64,000 bases of DNA from Alisma plantago-aquatica (GCA_963693085.1 OY856409.1:1332140415-1332204414), one strand, 5' to 3'. Positions 49,605 through 61,595 are shown, counted from the first letter of the stretch. Program-made: numbers and translations. Notes: generated from the sequence alone by a model not told the origin.

Positions 49605-50099
49605 ATATATAGTGGGACTAAGGTGACGATCCCACCTGCTAAAATAGGTTACCGACAACTACATGTTATGACTGGGAGGTCATGATTCAACAACTGTATG
49701 CATTAGCAGGTGGACAAACAGATTTCACCATGAGTTAACATTGAAGAAGGTCTACTAACCTACACTGAGCTAAACAAGTTTATCAGTACTAGCCTAAGGC
49801 AAAAGTACCGTTCGTCAGGACAATGACGGTCGTGGAAGCTTAGTGGCCACCACACAGTTGAACGTGTAGTGGCCACGTCATTGTCCCGACGAACGGTACT
49901 TGTGCCTTAGGCTAGTACTGATAAACTTGTTTAGCTCAGTGTAGGTTAGTAGACCTTCTTCAATGTTAACTCGTGGTGAAATCTGTTTGTCCTCCTGGTA
50001 ATGCATACGGTTTCTGAAACACGACCTCCCAGTCGTAACATGTAGTTGTCGGTAACCTGTTTTAGTAGGTGGGATCATCACCTTAGTCCCACTATATAT
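49605..50099. repeat. 495-bp near-perfect hairpin (224-bp arms, 47-bp loop)
   Basis: Left arm 49605-49828 and right arm 49876-50099 are reverse complements with few mismatches and equal length. Ends read ATATATAGTGGGACTAAGG and CCTTAGTCCCACTATATAT. The loop itself has GTGGCCAC on both sides. The whole block is absent from element 1. It could be a foldback MITE nested in the CACTA or an inverted duplication of a captured fragment; one arm opens a 67-codon frame (49878-50081) with no family match. Confidence 0.9.
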
Positions 50100-50352
50100 C
50101 TATATAACCTTAGTGTGGGATGCTTGCTTTCTCTCTGACTATTGCACTTTGGATTTACAAAGCAATGTCGATGGCCTGCATAGCTATGTCATGGCCGTCT
50201 TGCATAGCCTGTAGTCTTTGGCGAACGCCTGCAAATTAAATAGAATTTCTATTAACTAGTATACTAAAAATTTGATAAAAAACACACTTACATAATATAA
50301 TTATAAATGAACATATAGATAGAAACCTCAGGGATATATTCTTAAAACTTAC

Positions 50353-50418
50353 ATTGTCAGACGGTGCAAGCACGTCCTCACCCTCACGATGATCATCAGC
50401 ACGGTCATCATGGGAACA
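50353..50418 (-). pseudogene. Relic of exon 1 of the second CACTA gene (element 2)
   Basis: The minus strand reads SHDDRADDHREGEDV, matching exon 1 of the gene at 40624, with a clean GTAAGT donor at its end. The start codon context is lost. The neighbouring 50200-50230 block matches a piece near 39580-39600, then jumps to sequence like 40085, showing that the middle of the gene was deleted. Confidence 0.75.
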
Positions 50419-50444
50419 TAATAAAAATATAAACATCCATGCCT

Positions 50445-53400
50445 CTAATATTGTGATCTTTTATCAATTAACAATCCTTCATTATGATCCCCGCAAACAT
50501 ACAAGTCATTGTGATCCCCAGCTTCAATGTTTGGTGGTGTTGGGAACCCAACTGAGAATGGATTGGAGTCATCATACTTATCATAGTACTCTTCTTCATC
50601 TATAGGATCTTCAATGAACTGTCTTTTACTATGAAGAACAACCGACCATTTATCATTTGCAGGATCATCGATATAAAATACTTGTTTTGCATGTGATGCC
50701 AATATGAATGGTTCACCCTTCTCGCCAATCTTTTCAAAGTTCACTAACGTGAAACCAATTCATCCACTATAACTCCTTTGTTGTTGTCAACCCAATTATA
50801 TTTAAAGATCAGAATTCTGAAATCTACATAATCAAACTCCCATATCTCTTCAATGACACTGTAATATGACATTTTTGCTTCATGTGGACTTTTATCCTTT
50901 GCACTTGCAAAAAACAATGAAGACGCTTGAAGGGTGACCCCGCTGTTTTGGACGACACTCTTATCATCTTGACGCTTTGTTTAATATAAGAAATCATTTA
51001 TGTCAAACCCTTCATAAGACATAACATTCAATTTTGGTTTAAAGGCGAGGAATTTGATGGTTTCAGTAATATTATCTGGTGTTTGAGATAGTTGATGTAA
51101 GACTTTATCTTCAAACCACTTAATAAATGTATTGTTATGCTCTCTAGCAAGCCACATTGAATTGGATCGAGGATATTTTCTCTTGATGAAATTGGTATGT
51201 TCCTCGATATAAACACTCACTTCGTCGATGTTGTGTAAAATATACAAGTGACCTTGCTCCAACTGCTCACGGTTGATTACTTTCACCCGTGATCCCAAAA
51301 CTCCTTTGCCAAAATGTTCCTCAATATTCTTGTCATTCACGGGAGCGTCATTACCACTCAGAAAGTCATTGCAAAAATCCATAACCTCTCTCGCCACATA
51401 ACCCTCAATAATACTCCCTTCAGGTCGATAACGGTTTTGAACATCACCTTTAAAAACGCTCATGTATCATTCAAAGGGATACATCCAATGCAAGAAAACT
51501 GGTCCCAACATTTTCACTTCCCTAGTCAAGTGAACAACAAGATGTACCATGATATCAAAGAGTGATGGAGGAAAATACATCTCAAGATGACATAGGGTAA
51601 CAACCACTTCTCTTTGCAAATTATCGAGAGTATCAAGGTCAATAACTTTACTGCACAGACTGTTGAAAAAGAAACAAAGTCTGGTGATTGCAAACCTTAC
51701 ATGCTTCGTTAATATAGATCTAATTGCCACAGGCAATATTTGTTGCATTAGAATGTGACAATCATGAGATTTAAGACCTATCAACTTCGGATCTTTCATT
51801 GATATCAATGTACGGATGTTGGATGAGTAACCCTGTGGCACCTTAACATTTACCAAGCATTCACAAAATGCTTTCTTCTCCTTTCTAGACAACGTGTAAC
51901 AAGCAGGAGGTAAGTATGTTCTCCGATCGCTACTAACTAATTATATTAATTCTGTCCTTATTACCATTTCACATAGGTCCATTCTAGATTTTATCCCATC
52001 TTTAGTCTTACCTGGTATATTCAACAGAGTATCAATGACACTATCACATACATTTTTCTCAACGTGCATGACATCGATACAATGCCTGACTGTCAAAGAA
52101 CTCCAATAAGGAAGATCCCAAAATATCGAATTCTTCTTGAATAAAGACTTGTCACTCCTTGTGTCCATCGTACATTGTGATCTCTTACCAAATTCATTGG
52201 CGATGTCTTTCACTCTTTCATAAACATCCTCCCCTGATATAAGTTTAGGTGCACTACGTTCCTCATTCCGTCCATTGAATGCTTTACGCAACCTATGATA
52301 CAAATGAAATTTTGGAAGAAACCTTCGATGAGAAAGATATACAGTCTTGCCGCCGTGTTTTAGTCGTATTGAATTAGTGTTATCTTCACATATAAGACAC
52401 GCCTTAGATCCTTTGACACTATATCCAGACAAATTCCCATATGCGGGAAAGTCATTCACAGTACAAAACAACATAGCATGCAAACAAAATGTCTCTCTTC
52501 GTGAAGCATCATAGGTCATCACACCTTCACCTCAGAGTTTCTTTAATTCATCAATCATAGGTTCAAGATAAACATCGATATCATTTCCAGGTTGTTTAGG
52601 GCCCTATATCAACAACGACAACATAACATACTTATTTTTCATACACAACTAGGGAGGAAGATTGTATATAACAAGCATGACTGGTCAAGTGCTATGTTGG
52701 CTGCTCAATGTCCCATACGGATTCATCCCATCTGTACAAAGCCCAAGTCTTAGATTCCTATCCTCTTCACCGAATTATGGGTACAATAAATCAATCTTCT
52801 TCTACTGTGGGGAATCAGACGCATGTCGTAGGATCCCATCATTATTTTTCTTAACATATGCATGCCACCTCAAATTCTTCGCATCTATAGGATTGGCAAA
52901 CAAGCGTTGAAACCGTGGTATTATAGGTAGATACCACATCACCTTGGCGGGAGAAACAGTTTTGGACTCCCCCAAAGTCGTCAATTTATACCTTGACGCA
53001 CCGCATTTCAGACAATCTTTCAAATCCACATAGTCCTTTTGAAATAATACACAATCATTCTTGCATGTGTGTATCTTCTTGGCCTTCATTCTCATTGGGC
53101 ACAACAATTTCTTTAATCGGTATGTTGAGATCGGCAGCTCGTTTCCTTCAGGAAGAATTTTTTTCAACCAAGACAACAATGACGTGAAGCTTTTGTCGGT
53201 CCATCGATTGTCAGCTTTCAGTTTATACAATCTCAACACAGCGCTAAGTTTCGTAAACTTACAGCCCGTGTATAATGGTATCTCAGCATCATGCATGATG
53301 TTTCTAAACATGGGAGGTGGATCGGTGTGCTCTACCCCACAACTATCCAGCATCGCATCAACGATGTCTACTGGAACTGGTTCATTCACATCTACATCAT

Positions 53401-53698
53401 CAGAGGCAATTTCTTCTTCCACACAAGCACTGCTATCGATATCCACTGGTTTCAGGTTTGAAATCTCTCCATGCCAGTGCCATTCTGTATAGCCTTGTAC
53501 AATCCCGTTGCACATGACATGACTTCTGATTTCGTCACCAGTACTGACTTTCAAGTTGTTACCGCAATGCCTACATGGACAGTAGAACCTATCTCCAGGT
53601 TGTTTCCTATATTCCTCGGCAAATCTAATAAACTGATCAAGACTAGCAATAAACTGTGGGGTGCAGCGATTGCGAATGGACATCCATGATCTATCCAT
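50445..53698 (-). pseudogene. TNP2-type CACTA transposase, near full length but broken (element 2)
   Basis: The start is ATG 53698 (MDRSWMS); about 1080 codons to 50445. Order: transposase-associated finger (YCPCRHCGNN, 53570); WYLPIIP and DAKNLRWHA (52870-52940); Transposase_21 core with KACLICEDNT, RRFLPKFH, DLPYWSSL, RHCIDVMHVEKNVCDS (52030-52500); DUF4218 (SRKEKKAFCECLV to EREQLEQG-like region, 51892-51000); DUF4216 (ASHAKQVFYIDDP, 50660-50700). Frame is constant to about 50760, then shifts by one. Stops at 52802, around 52648 (TAG shared with element 1), 51941, 51464 and 50979 among others. Confidence 0.9.
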
Positions 53699-53839
53699 TC
53701 TATGATAAAAGAGAAAAGAAGTATATATTACAACAAGATTAGGGTCTAGGGTAAACAGATTAGAGTTTATGATTAAAACTTTAGGATTTATACATGTGAT
53801 GTCATTCTCATATATAATAAATGTGTACCACCTATCCCA

Positions 53840-54032
53840 TTCTTGAACACCTAATCTCACTAGTAAGTGTATAATGTGTATTGGGTTTTCAAGACAATTT
53901 CGGCAACATTTCCCCGTTGTTCTCCCAGTACATATATACTTAGAGAACAAATGGGGAAATGCTGCCGAAATTTTCTTGAAAACCCAATACACATTATACA
54001 CTTACATCCTAAGTGAGATTAGGTTTTCAAGA
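53840..54032. repeat. Inverted repeat upstream of TNP2 (element 2)
   Basis: Equivalent of 42975-43167. The arms are also kept in pairing, with changes on both sides of the loop (for example GGCAACATTTCCCC against GGGGAAATGCTGCC). Confidence 0.85.
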
Positions 54033-54099
54033 ACAGTCCCAAACCGGGGACTATCCAAGATTTACTCCTAATGAGTAAATCTTGGACGGGTTTCTAGGC

Positions 54100-54640
54100 C
54101 AACAAATACAACACCAGTTCCTTGTTCACAACCCCATTCAACACACAATTTCTTACAAAAACACTTGTGGACATCCATAACAACAGTTCAATGTTTCCTA
54201 AATTAATCAACATTAATAGATTATGAATTCTTAGATGCATTTATACTATCAATTCCTAGGGTTTACTGAATTAGGTCAAGCATGAGGATTAGAAGCACAA
54301 ATATATGCAAGCACAAGATTTATTCATATACTAGGTTGATTTACAATAGCAACATCTAAATAAGTAAACTCAAAACATTAGATAAATAAATATAATCAGT
54401 AGATAAACAAATACAAAGCAATAGATAAAAAAGTACATCTCAGTTGATAAACAAATATAAATCAAGAGATGATTAAATAATTTTAAAAAGTAGATGAATA
54501 AATATAAAGCCCTAAATTTAAATAATGTGATGCATAAAAAATCATTAGATGAACGAATGAGTAGATAAGTAAATACAAATCAGTATTTAAGTAAATACAA
54601 AGCAGAGTGCCTTGCTCTGGAGCTGGGAGAGAGGGCGAGA
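54100..54640. other. AT-rich CACTA 2 interior
   Basis: Repeated short motifs AGATAAA(C/T)AAATA and AAGTAAATACAAA occur at 54380-54600. No gene seen. Confidence 0.4.
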
Positions 54641-54689
54641 TAGAGGGTTTTTGAGGATGTTTACCTCTGTTTAAGCCCAGTCGGGCGTC

Positions 54690-55740
54690 TTGCTATGGAG
54701 AAGGGAGAGAGGGCGAGACGGATGGGTGCATGTGGAAGCTGAACGGGCAGGCTGAGCGGGCAGGTGAGTGTGGAAGAGCGGTGAGCAGGCAGCCAGTGAG
54801 TGAGCAAGGAGAAGGGAGAAGGGTGGCGGTGAGCAGGCAGTAGGCAGTGAGCTCTGGAGCAGGAAGCCAATGAGTGGCGATCTCTGGAGCAGGTAGAAGG
54901 CCAGTGAGCTCTGGAGCAGGCAGTGAGCTCTGGAGTAGGAAGAAGGCTGGCGGGCTCCTGAACCATAATGGAAGTGATCATTGAAAAAATACTAGACAAT
55001 CATATTTTGTTTCATATGCAATGTTCAATTTAAATAAACACTCCCTTAGAGGATCTAATATTAGGCACAAAGTCATGTCTTAAATACTCTGGAAAAATAT
55101 ATATTGATTCAAGATCACAACTCCCATGCAGGTAGACATCAAATCTACTCTTAACAATGTATTAAAGGACTAATCAAGTAAAAATGACACCAATACTAGA
55201 GTCGGGTCAGACAAGAACCCTACAGAAATCAACATTTGATACAATAAATGAAGATGGAGACCAGAATGTATGGTACTCCTAGTTGCAATAGCACACATAT
55301 AGAAAACAGTGGATCAACCACAGTAGAAATAGAGATGGAGACCAGACTATAAGGTACTCCTACAGGTCACACACATAGCACACACGTAGAAACGGAGATG
55401 GTTCCATTACCTTTGATTGGCGGGAGCAGCGGCGGAAGGCAGCAGGAAGGCGGCATCGGAGTTGGAGCAGTTAGAGAGCAGGCCGCTAGAGTTGGCCGGA
55501 GCAGTAAGAGAGTAGGCCGTCGGAGGTGTCGGAGCAGCAAGAGAGTAGGCCGCCAGAGAGCAGGAGACTAGGCCACTGGAGCAGCGAGCGGTGGCGGTAG
55601 AGGAGCAGATACCAACAAGCGGTGAGCAGCAGGTGGCCGGCGGCGAGCAAGGAGAACGGCGGCGGCGAGCAAGGAGAACAGCGGTGGTGGGCGGCGGTGC
55701 AGAGGGAGTTTGCTTGCTCACCGGAATCACCAGACCCTAA
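54690..55740. repeat. Two purine-rich minisatellite blocks (54690-54960 and 55425-55740)
   Basis: Units such as GTGAGCTCTGGAGCAGG and GGCGGCGAGCAAGGAGAA. They correspond to the single block at 44310-44640 in element 1. Frames of about 100 codons here (minus strand, Ser/Ala/Pro/Leu-rich) are compositional artefacts. Confidence 0.75.
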
Positions 55741-55794
55741 GCCGATTGCAACACAGAGAGAAACGTTGGGCTCGCTCACGCGCTATTAAGTTAA

Positions 55795-56375
55795 CATTCG
55801 GTGTCGGTTATTCAACAAAACCGACACATAACACTAAAGGTGTCGGTTAACCACAAAAACTAACACCTGTTCTCAATGATAATCATCGGTTTTAACTAGA
55901 AAAAAAACCGACGTCTATCTACATATGCCGATTAAAAAATTGGTTCTCGATTAATGACCATAGTCGTCGGTTTTTTTTTAAATCTGACGCTCAAAGGGTG
56001 TGAAAAATTTCCCGCGAACAGCGCGGGAAAACCCACAAGTGTCGGTCATTGTTGTAAAATTGACGATCAAAATGTGCCCAATTTCTGTTTCGTGAATAAC
56101 CTTTAGTCGTTGGTTTATTAGTTAATGACTGACGTCATATGTTAAATTTTGGAGGCAATTTTTTTCACTGGAAATTTTGGATTTGGCGATTAATTTTCGG
56201 CGTCGATTTGTTATTAAGGAACCGACACCGAATAAAAGCGATACCCGTGTCTGGTCACCCTTCACAGATTGATGTCGGTTTATTTTATAAACCGACGCTT
56301 TATTATTTAGGTGTCGGTGTATTTATGCAACCGACGCCTTTAAAGGTGACATTATAAGCCATTTCTGTAGTAGTG
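55795..56375. repeat. Right terminus and sub-terminal repeats of CACTA 2
   Basis: Dense GTGTCGGTT and AACCGAC(G/A)C motifs with alternating orientation, ending in the canonical TIR. Confidence 0.85.
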
Positions 56376-59300
56376 AGGCATGGTTCATTGGAACTCACAT
56401 CACTATCATTACATTAGAGGCTCCAAGACCTTCAATTCAGCCGTCCTACATTGAGGACCACGTGCTTACCCTAGAGCATAGTGTATTCCAATCTAGGAGC
56501 TAATACATCCTCCTAGTATTAGACACATAGTGCCTCACCTTAGTCAATTTGTGTCTTAGCACATGAACTTCAGCCAATTTTGATAATGTTGGGCACAACA
56601 TGCCTTCCTCATGCACTATGTAACCCATCATAGTGGGATTTATCTAGGTTGAACACAAAAATAAGAATTGTGTTTAGACAACAACACCTCAAGCATCCCC
56701 ACTAGGACTGCTCAAAACAACAAAAATGTCATGTCAATCCTTTGACGTGACATGCCAAATGGTTATTAGCCTCAACCTTCAGCAATTACCATGAGGCACG
56801 ACATGTCTATGCCTATATACAATGTGTCTCTTAGAGTTATGAAAAATATGAAGTGTGGATGAGTGGTTATGATGGGATATATTTTCATTTGATAAAATGT
56901 TAGTTTAAAGAGAGGAGTTGTAGATGAACCTTAAGGAAAGTCTATCTATTAGAGTTTGAAAGCAAGAAGAAGGGACTGAAGTCTTCTCCCATCAGTGGAA
57001 GAAGTCCCTTGTGTACCTCCATTGCAGATAATTCATTCTCTACATCAAATGCATTTCTTTTCTTCCTCTTCTTCCCTTTGGTTAGTTATATATAATTCAT
57101 TAAATTCCTAGAATACTTGTTTTACATACTTGTTGTGAATCCTCCATGTGTGAGGAGTAGACTTTTTTATATTAGGTGCCTTTCTGGCATCTATTAGTCA
57201 TGTGATGAACATGTGTCAGTTAAATTTCATGTTTTCTTCTTTGTTCCTCTATTTCCTTTGAATTCTTATGGAACATAGCCAACGTTCCCTACCTGTCCCA
57301 ATTTGGAATAATCAAGAAAAATGCAAATGTAGTGGATAGAAATTTGAGCTTTGACTTCCTATCAAATTAGGATGAGTAGGAGTCATTACATGATTATCTC
57401 CTTATATGTAATTATGATCAGTAATTGTTTTCTATAAAGACATTTAGGAAAGCTCTTACTATATTCATAGTTTCAGTTGAGAAACTTCAACCCAACTACC
57501 TATATATTAATCATTTGGAGACATTAATCACATATTTATGATATAGGACAATGAAAAGAATCTATTTCATATTCTAAGTCTGTCATATGGTTAATTTATG
57601 CCATGTCACACAATACTCTCCTTTGACTTGATAACTAAGAAAGTAATTTCATGGCTTGCTTAGATAATTTAGATTAAATCAAAATTAACTATTTTCTTAT
57701 TAAATGATAAATAAATAAATAATTTATAATAGTAGTTTAAATCAAAATCAACTATTTTCTTATTGAATGAGAATTGAATAATTGGGATTAGTGGTTTCCC
57801 AATCAATTGGTCCTTGCAGTTACAACATTATGCTATTATTAAATGATGATTCATACTATTTCGGGCCTCTAGATTGTGCCATTTTGCTTTATATCAACCA
57901 CACATTCTTTGAGTGCATCACTGTTGAAATTCCCTAAAACCATAGTCTAGATAACGAGAGTGTTTCATCATTCCCCACAAATCTAATCATCATCATGGTA
58001 TGAGTCAACATATCAAACTATGTTGTTAAACTAATATTAACTTCACTAATTTTTAATAGAATTAGGATTTATATATCATCAATGAACATCCATTTATTTA
58101 GTTAAACACACTTCACCTAGAAACCCTAATATGGCCCAAGGTTTTTTCTTGCCAACTCATAGCTAGTTTCAAACAAAGCATGCTTATCATATGTTAACAA
58201 TTTAAATCCATTGCATTAAACTATTGTTCATAATTTATACTTAGGTAAGGAATGATCACATTAAGTTACAACTATCCAAGTAAACCTTGTTTATGTAGTT
58301 AATTAGAAATTGGGTTCTTATATAATCAAGTTTACTTGTCCTAAACATCAACAAAAGAATGTAACAACATAGATTGAACCCGAATTTGGTACCTATAGAG
58401 AAGAGTCTTTCGCCTTTCATTTGTAAGACACTGATAGTGACACATGTGTTATTTAGTTTCCTTGAACAAAATCCACACATGACTATATGTATACTAGAGA
58501 CTTTATGAGAATATCATGCATAGTTGGATGACGTTCTAATTATAGAATTTCAGTATGAAATGTTTTATAAGCCTCCAACTTAGTTAATGCATAATTACCT
58601 TTATGATTTCTACTAACGTAATCAGCAGAATTAAGAGGCCAAGATTTATTAAAAATGGAAAATATAGTCCAATTTTGAAATTGATAAACTTCTACTATGG
58701 GTAGTTGTATCATAAGCTTGGTTTATTTTCAGAAGAAGAAAAAATTCACAACAAGTGTTGTTCATACCAAATTTTCCTATAAATAATTAATAGATATAAT
58801 GTTAAAAGGACCAAATTTCAGACAATTAATCTAAGTTGGAGGGAATCTGGCTCATTTGGATACTTTGTTAAGTTTGTTTGCCATAAGGTGTGAAAATTGT
58901 AATATCACATAAAATGCATAGGATAAATACTGATAAAGAGACTTGGTCCAAATGTGTACAAGTGAACTACCTTAGAATAAAATGATGTGTATATTTATCT
59001 TTACAGAAACATTACATTTTTACCCAGTTAATTTTCAATAAATATGTATCAAACTAGGAAACAATATTCAATAGATCAAGATGGGTCAATGAATCAAATG
59101 TGTTCAGTTTGGAGTTGGCTTGGAAAATATGTACATTGTAATAGGAAAACTGAAATCAATCAAATTTTCATTAATTTGGCAATTATTTCAAAAGTGTGAT
59201 TTAGAATTTTCTCTTTTGATCTAGCAAAGAAATTTAAATGGAATTTCAAATGCAAATTCATTATTAAACGCAAGGCAAGTCTCCATGTTTTAAGAAATTT

Positions 59301-59965
59301 GGAAGTATTTTAGTATTTATTATGAAGATATCACTGATATTTTTTTCAAAAGTAATTGGAATTTTAGATTTTAAATGGAATTGAGTTCAAACCTATTTCT
59401 TAAGTCTTTTGGAGTAGTGCTTTTATATACCTATGGAAAACTGTAGAATTTTCGAATCATTTGAATGACCAAATCCTTAATCGCAATTGAGAAACCAGTT
59501 TTGAGAATTGAAAATTATTATATATAGGTTTGATGACGCCGATCTTGTTACGGACCTAATCTTGTGCTTTTTGAGAGGAAAGAATTTTCTCTAAGAAATC
59601 CTTAGTCAAAAAATTCAAGTATTCACCATTTAAAATATAGGGGTTAATCATTTAGCATACAAATCTCTTATCTGATTTATTGCAATTGACACGTTTGTTT
59701 GCACTCATGGAATGATATATGAATTTAGTCTATTGTATTAGTTAGGTGGTCATGGTTTTTTAATTCTTGATTTCATTCAAAAATATAATGATTTCAAACA
59801 AACAAAGCAAGACCTTCAAAACATACAATGTAGGAGCTTTTTCTATTAATAAAATATCCATATTTGCCACATAAAATAATCTATATGGCGATAATATGAT
59901 CAATTTATTTATTTTGAAAGGCAACACGATAACACTTTCCACAGTGGAGTGTTTGCAAAGGTGCA
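56376..59965. other. Long AT-rich stretch without a recognisable gene
   Basis: About 3.6 kb with no ORF above about 75 codons, no LTR ends that I can pair and no RNA gene. It separates the transposon cluster from the F-box gene. Confidence 0.4.
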
Positions 59966-59968
59966 TCA

Positions 59969-59974
59969 TTTATT
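59969..59974 (-). terminator. Poly(A) signal AATAAA for the F-box gene
   Basis: Minus-strand AATAAA lies about 45 bases after the stop codon, a normal plant position. Confidence 0.5.
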
Positions 59975-60018
59975 GCCAATATTTATGTGAAAACAAAACA
60001 AGAAGAAAGGAGTAGTTT

Positions 60019-61485
60019 TTAATTCTCAAAATTGGTTTCGATTGTCAAAACTGGTGTCTCATTTGTTACCATCTCGTGGTCCAGACTCGGGAGCCGCCAT
60101 GGCCAAGAGGGTAGATGGTAAGGCTTGCAGTGGGTTATATTTCCGGACCACGAGAGGTGGAAGCGGGAGAGATCTCTGATTCCTTGCAAATTCCTGTTAC
60201 TTATATCGTACTCAATGCCAGGGGCAAACATTGGCGCCAAATGGTTCGGGTCAACAAAGACAAACTTCAACCTATTGGTTCTGGGATCATACGAATAGGA
60301 AGACAAATCTGGGAGTGCATTGAGATGCTCGGCTGCTGTTCGAACCCTCTTTGTAACCTCCGAGAAGTCCACCGTGTGTACCGTCAACCATAACTGATCT
60401 GCATCAACAATTTCATCAACGGGTTCCCAACTTTCAGTTCGAGGGACACGTTCTTGAAGCAAAAGAACATCCAATCCGGTATTGTCATAGATACCACAAA
60501 GGAGGGCTCCATTAGCGTCCTCACCTAGGCAAGGGCAAGCACAGAGACGACTCCTCGGCAAGGGAAGGACATCCACATCTCCGGTCTCTGGGTCAAAGAC
60601 CCCAACAGCATACTCTTCAGACTGCCAATAAACCTTCCCTCCGATAGCTACCACGCCGTGGTGGATGTCCACCGGCCAGTATCCTCTTGGCCGGTCAGGA
60701 ACACACCATGTCGTCCATTCCTCACTCGTTGACGAGTACAGTTGGATCTCCACGTCGCAAGTATCTGTGAGTGCAGGTATGCGAACCACCTCAAATTCAT
60801 AGATGGACCCTTCTCCTTGAGGCTCACGGCATATGAAAGCTTCCAGGAAATCCGTACCCGAAGGTGGGCACGGTGGCAACTCTTTCATGTCTCGCGTGAG
60901 GGGGTTGTAGATGACATACTGGAATGGATGCGATTTAGTCAGTAGTAGAAGGCCATGTGAGGATGATACCAGATTCAATTCGAGCGGGAGGCAACGGTTG
61001 GTGGAAGAACTACAGATTTCATCAAAAGCACCTTTTTGCCTTTCTTCTGGACAGAAGAAACAAATCATGCTACAGCCGTCACCCCTGTTGCAGTGATTGG
61101 CTATAGCTCTCTTGTATACCACGGCGGTGGCTCTTCCCGAAGAGGCGGAAATGTACTGACGGCGAAAAGAGAGGCTGGAAATTAGTTTATTCCAGGACCT
61201 GCACACGCTCTTGCACTGAAAGAGGGCCTTCAAAGGTAAGTGCTGGAGCACAAACCACAGAATGTCAACCCAGTCATTCAAGAGGCTAGTTTTCCCGTCG
61301 ACTGAATAGTGGTAATTGTCATCTGCGGCATTCTTCCCTTGTCGATTCATATCCTTGGCAATGGTTTCGTTGCCATTACGATCCCCCTTCCGCCTCTTGA
61401 TCTCGTTGGCTTCAGTATTATCCCCTTCTCGGCGCATCCTTTTCTTACTATCCATTTTCTCATCAACTCCTTGGCCGCAAGCCAT
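60019..61485 (-). CDS. F-box protein, 488 aa, intronless
   Basis: A single open frame with no stops, unlike every other coding region here. Residues 1-65 are basic and low-complexity, with KKRMRR and KRRKGDR that could serve as nuclear signals. The F-box is at about 68-105 (LLNDWVDILWFVLQHLPLKALFQCKSVCRSWNKL): the LPLKxL and CKSVCRSW pattern is the SKP1-binding fold. A downstream F-box-associated region starts near 168, with SSSHGLLLL and NPLTRDMKELPPCP (193-206), then WxVPDRP, GxVYW (283-287) and FDPETGDVDVLPLPR. Such proteins act as substrate receptors of SCF ubiquitin ligases; the target cannot be deduced. The start at 61485 is the first in-frame ATG. It is probably a genuine host gene, perhaps a retro-copied or lineage-specific member. 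Confidence 0.92.
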   Translation of the reverse strand: MACGQGVDEKMDSKKRMRREGDNTEANEIKRRKGDRNGNETIAKDMNRQGKNAADDNYHYSVDGKTSLLNDWVDILWFVLQHLPLKALFQCKSVCRSWNKLISSLSFRRQYISASSGRATAVVYKRAIANHCNRGDGCSMICFFCPEERQKGAFDEICSSSTNRCLPLELNLVSSSHGLLLLTKSHPFQYVIYNPLTRDMKELPPCPPSGTDFLEAFICREPQGEGSIYEFEVVRIPALTDTCDVEIQLYSSTSEEWTTWCVPDRPRGYWPVDIHHGVVAIGGKVYWQSEEYAVGVFDPETGDVDVLPLPRSRLCACPCLGEDANGALLCGIYDNTGLDVLLLQERVPRTESWEPVDEIVDADQLWLTVHTVDFSEVTKRVRTAAEHLNALPDLSSYSYDPRTNRLKFVFVDPNHLAPMFAPGIEYDISNRNLQGIRDLSRFHLSWSGNITHCKPYHLPSWPWRLPSLDHEMVTNETPVLTIETNFEN

Positions 61486-61595
61486 AGCCTCAAAAACTAC
61501 TCTTGATCTGGAACGGCAACGACCGATAGAACTCAGGCCCGACTGGCAACACGGTAGAAAGGGAATGTGCTAGATCCAGTCCAATCCCACAATGG

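Larger units (their letters stand above)
48486..56375 (-). mobile_element. CACTA (En/Spm) DNA transposon, element 2
   Basis: It starts GACTACTACATAAAA (first base changed from C) and ends TTTCTGTAGTAGTG. Sub-terminal arrays, TNP2 gene, upstream inverted repeat and GA-rich block all lie in the same order and strand as in element 1. No 3-bp TSD is visible (TGA against AGG). Length is 7.9 kb. It lacks almost all of the second (Ulp1) gene. Confidence 0.9.

Noticed and set aside
55407..55779. ORFs of 97 and 107 codons rich in Ser, Ala, Pro and Leu
   Set aside because: Same compositional effect in the GA-rich block of CACTA 2.
60115..61573. Plus-strand ORFs across the F-box gene
   Set aside because: Antisense shadows of the 488-codon frame.
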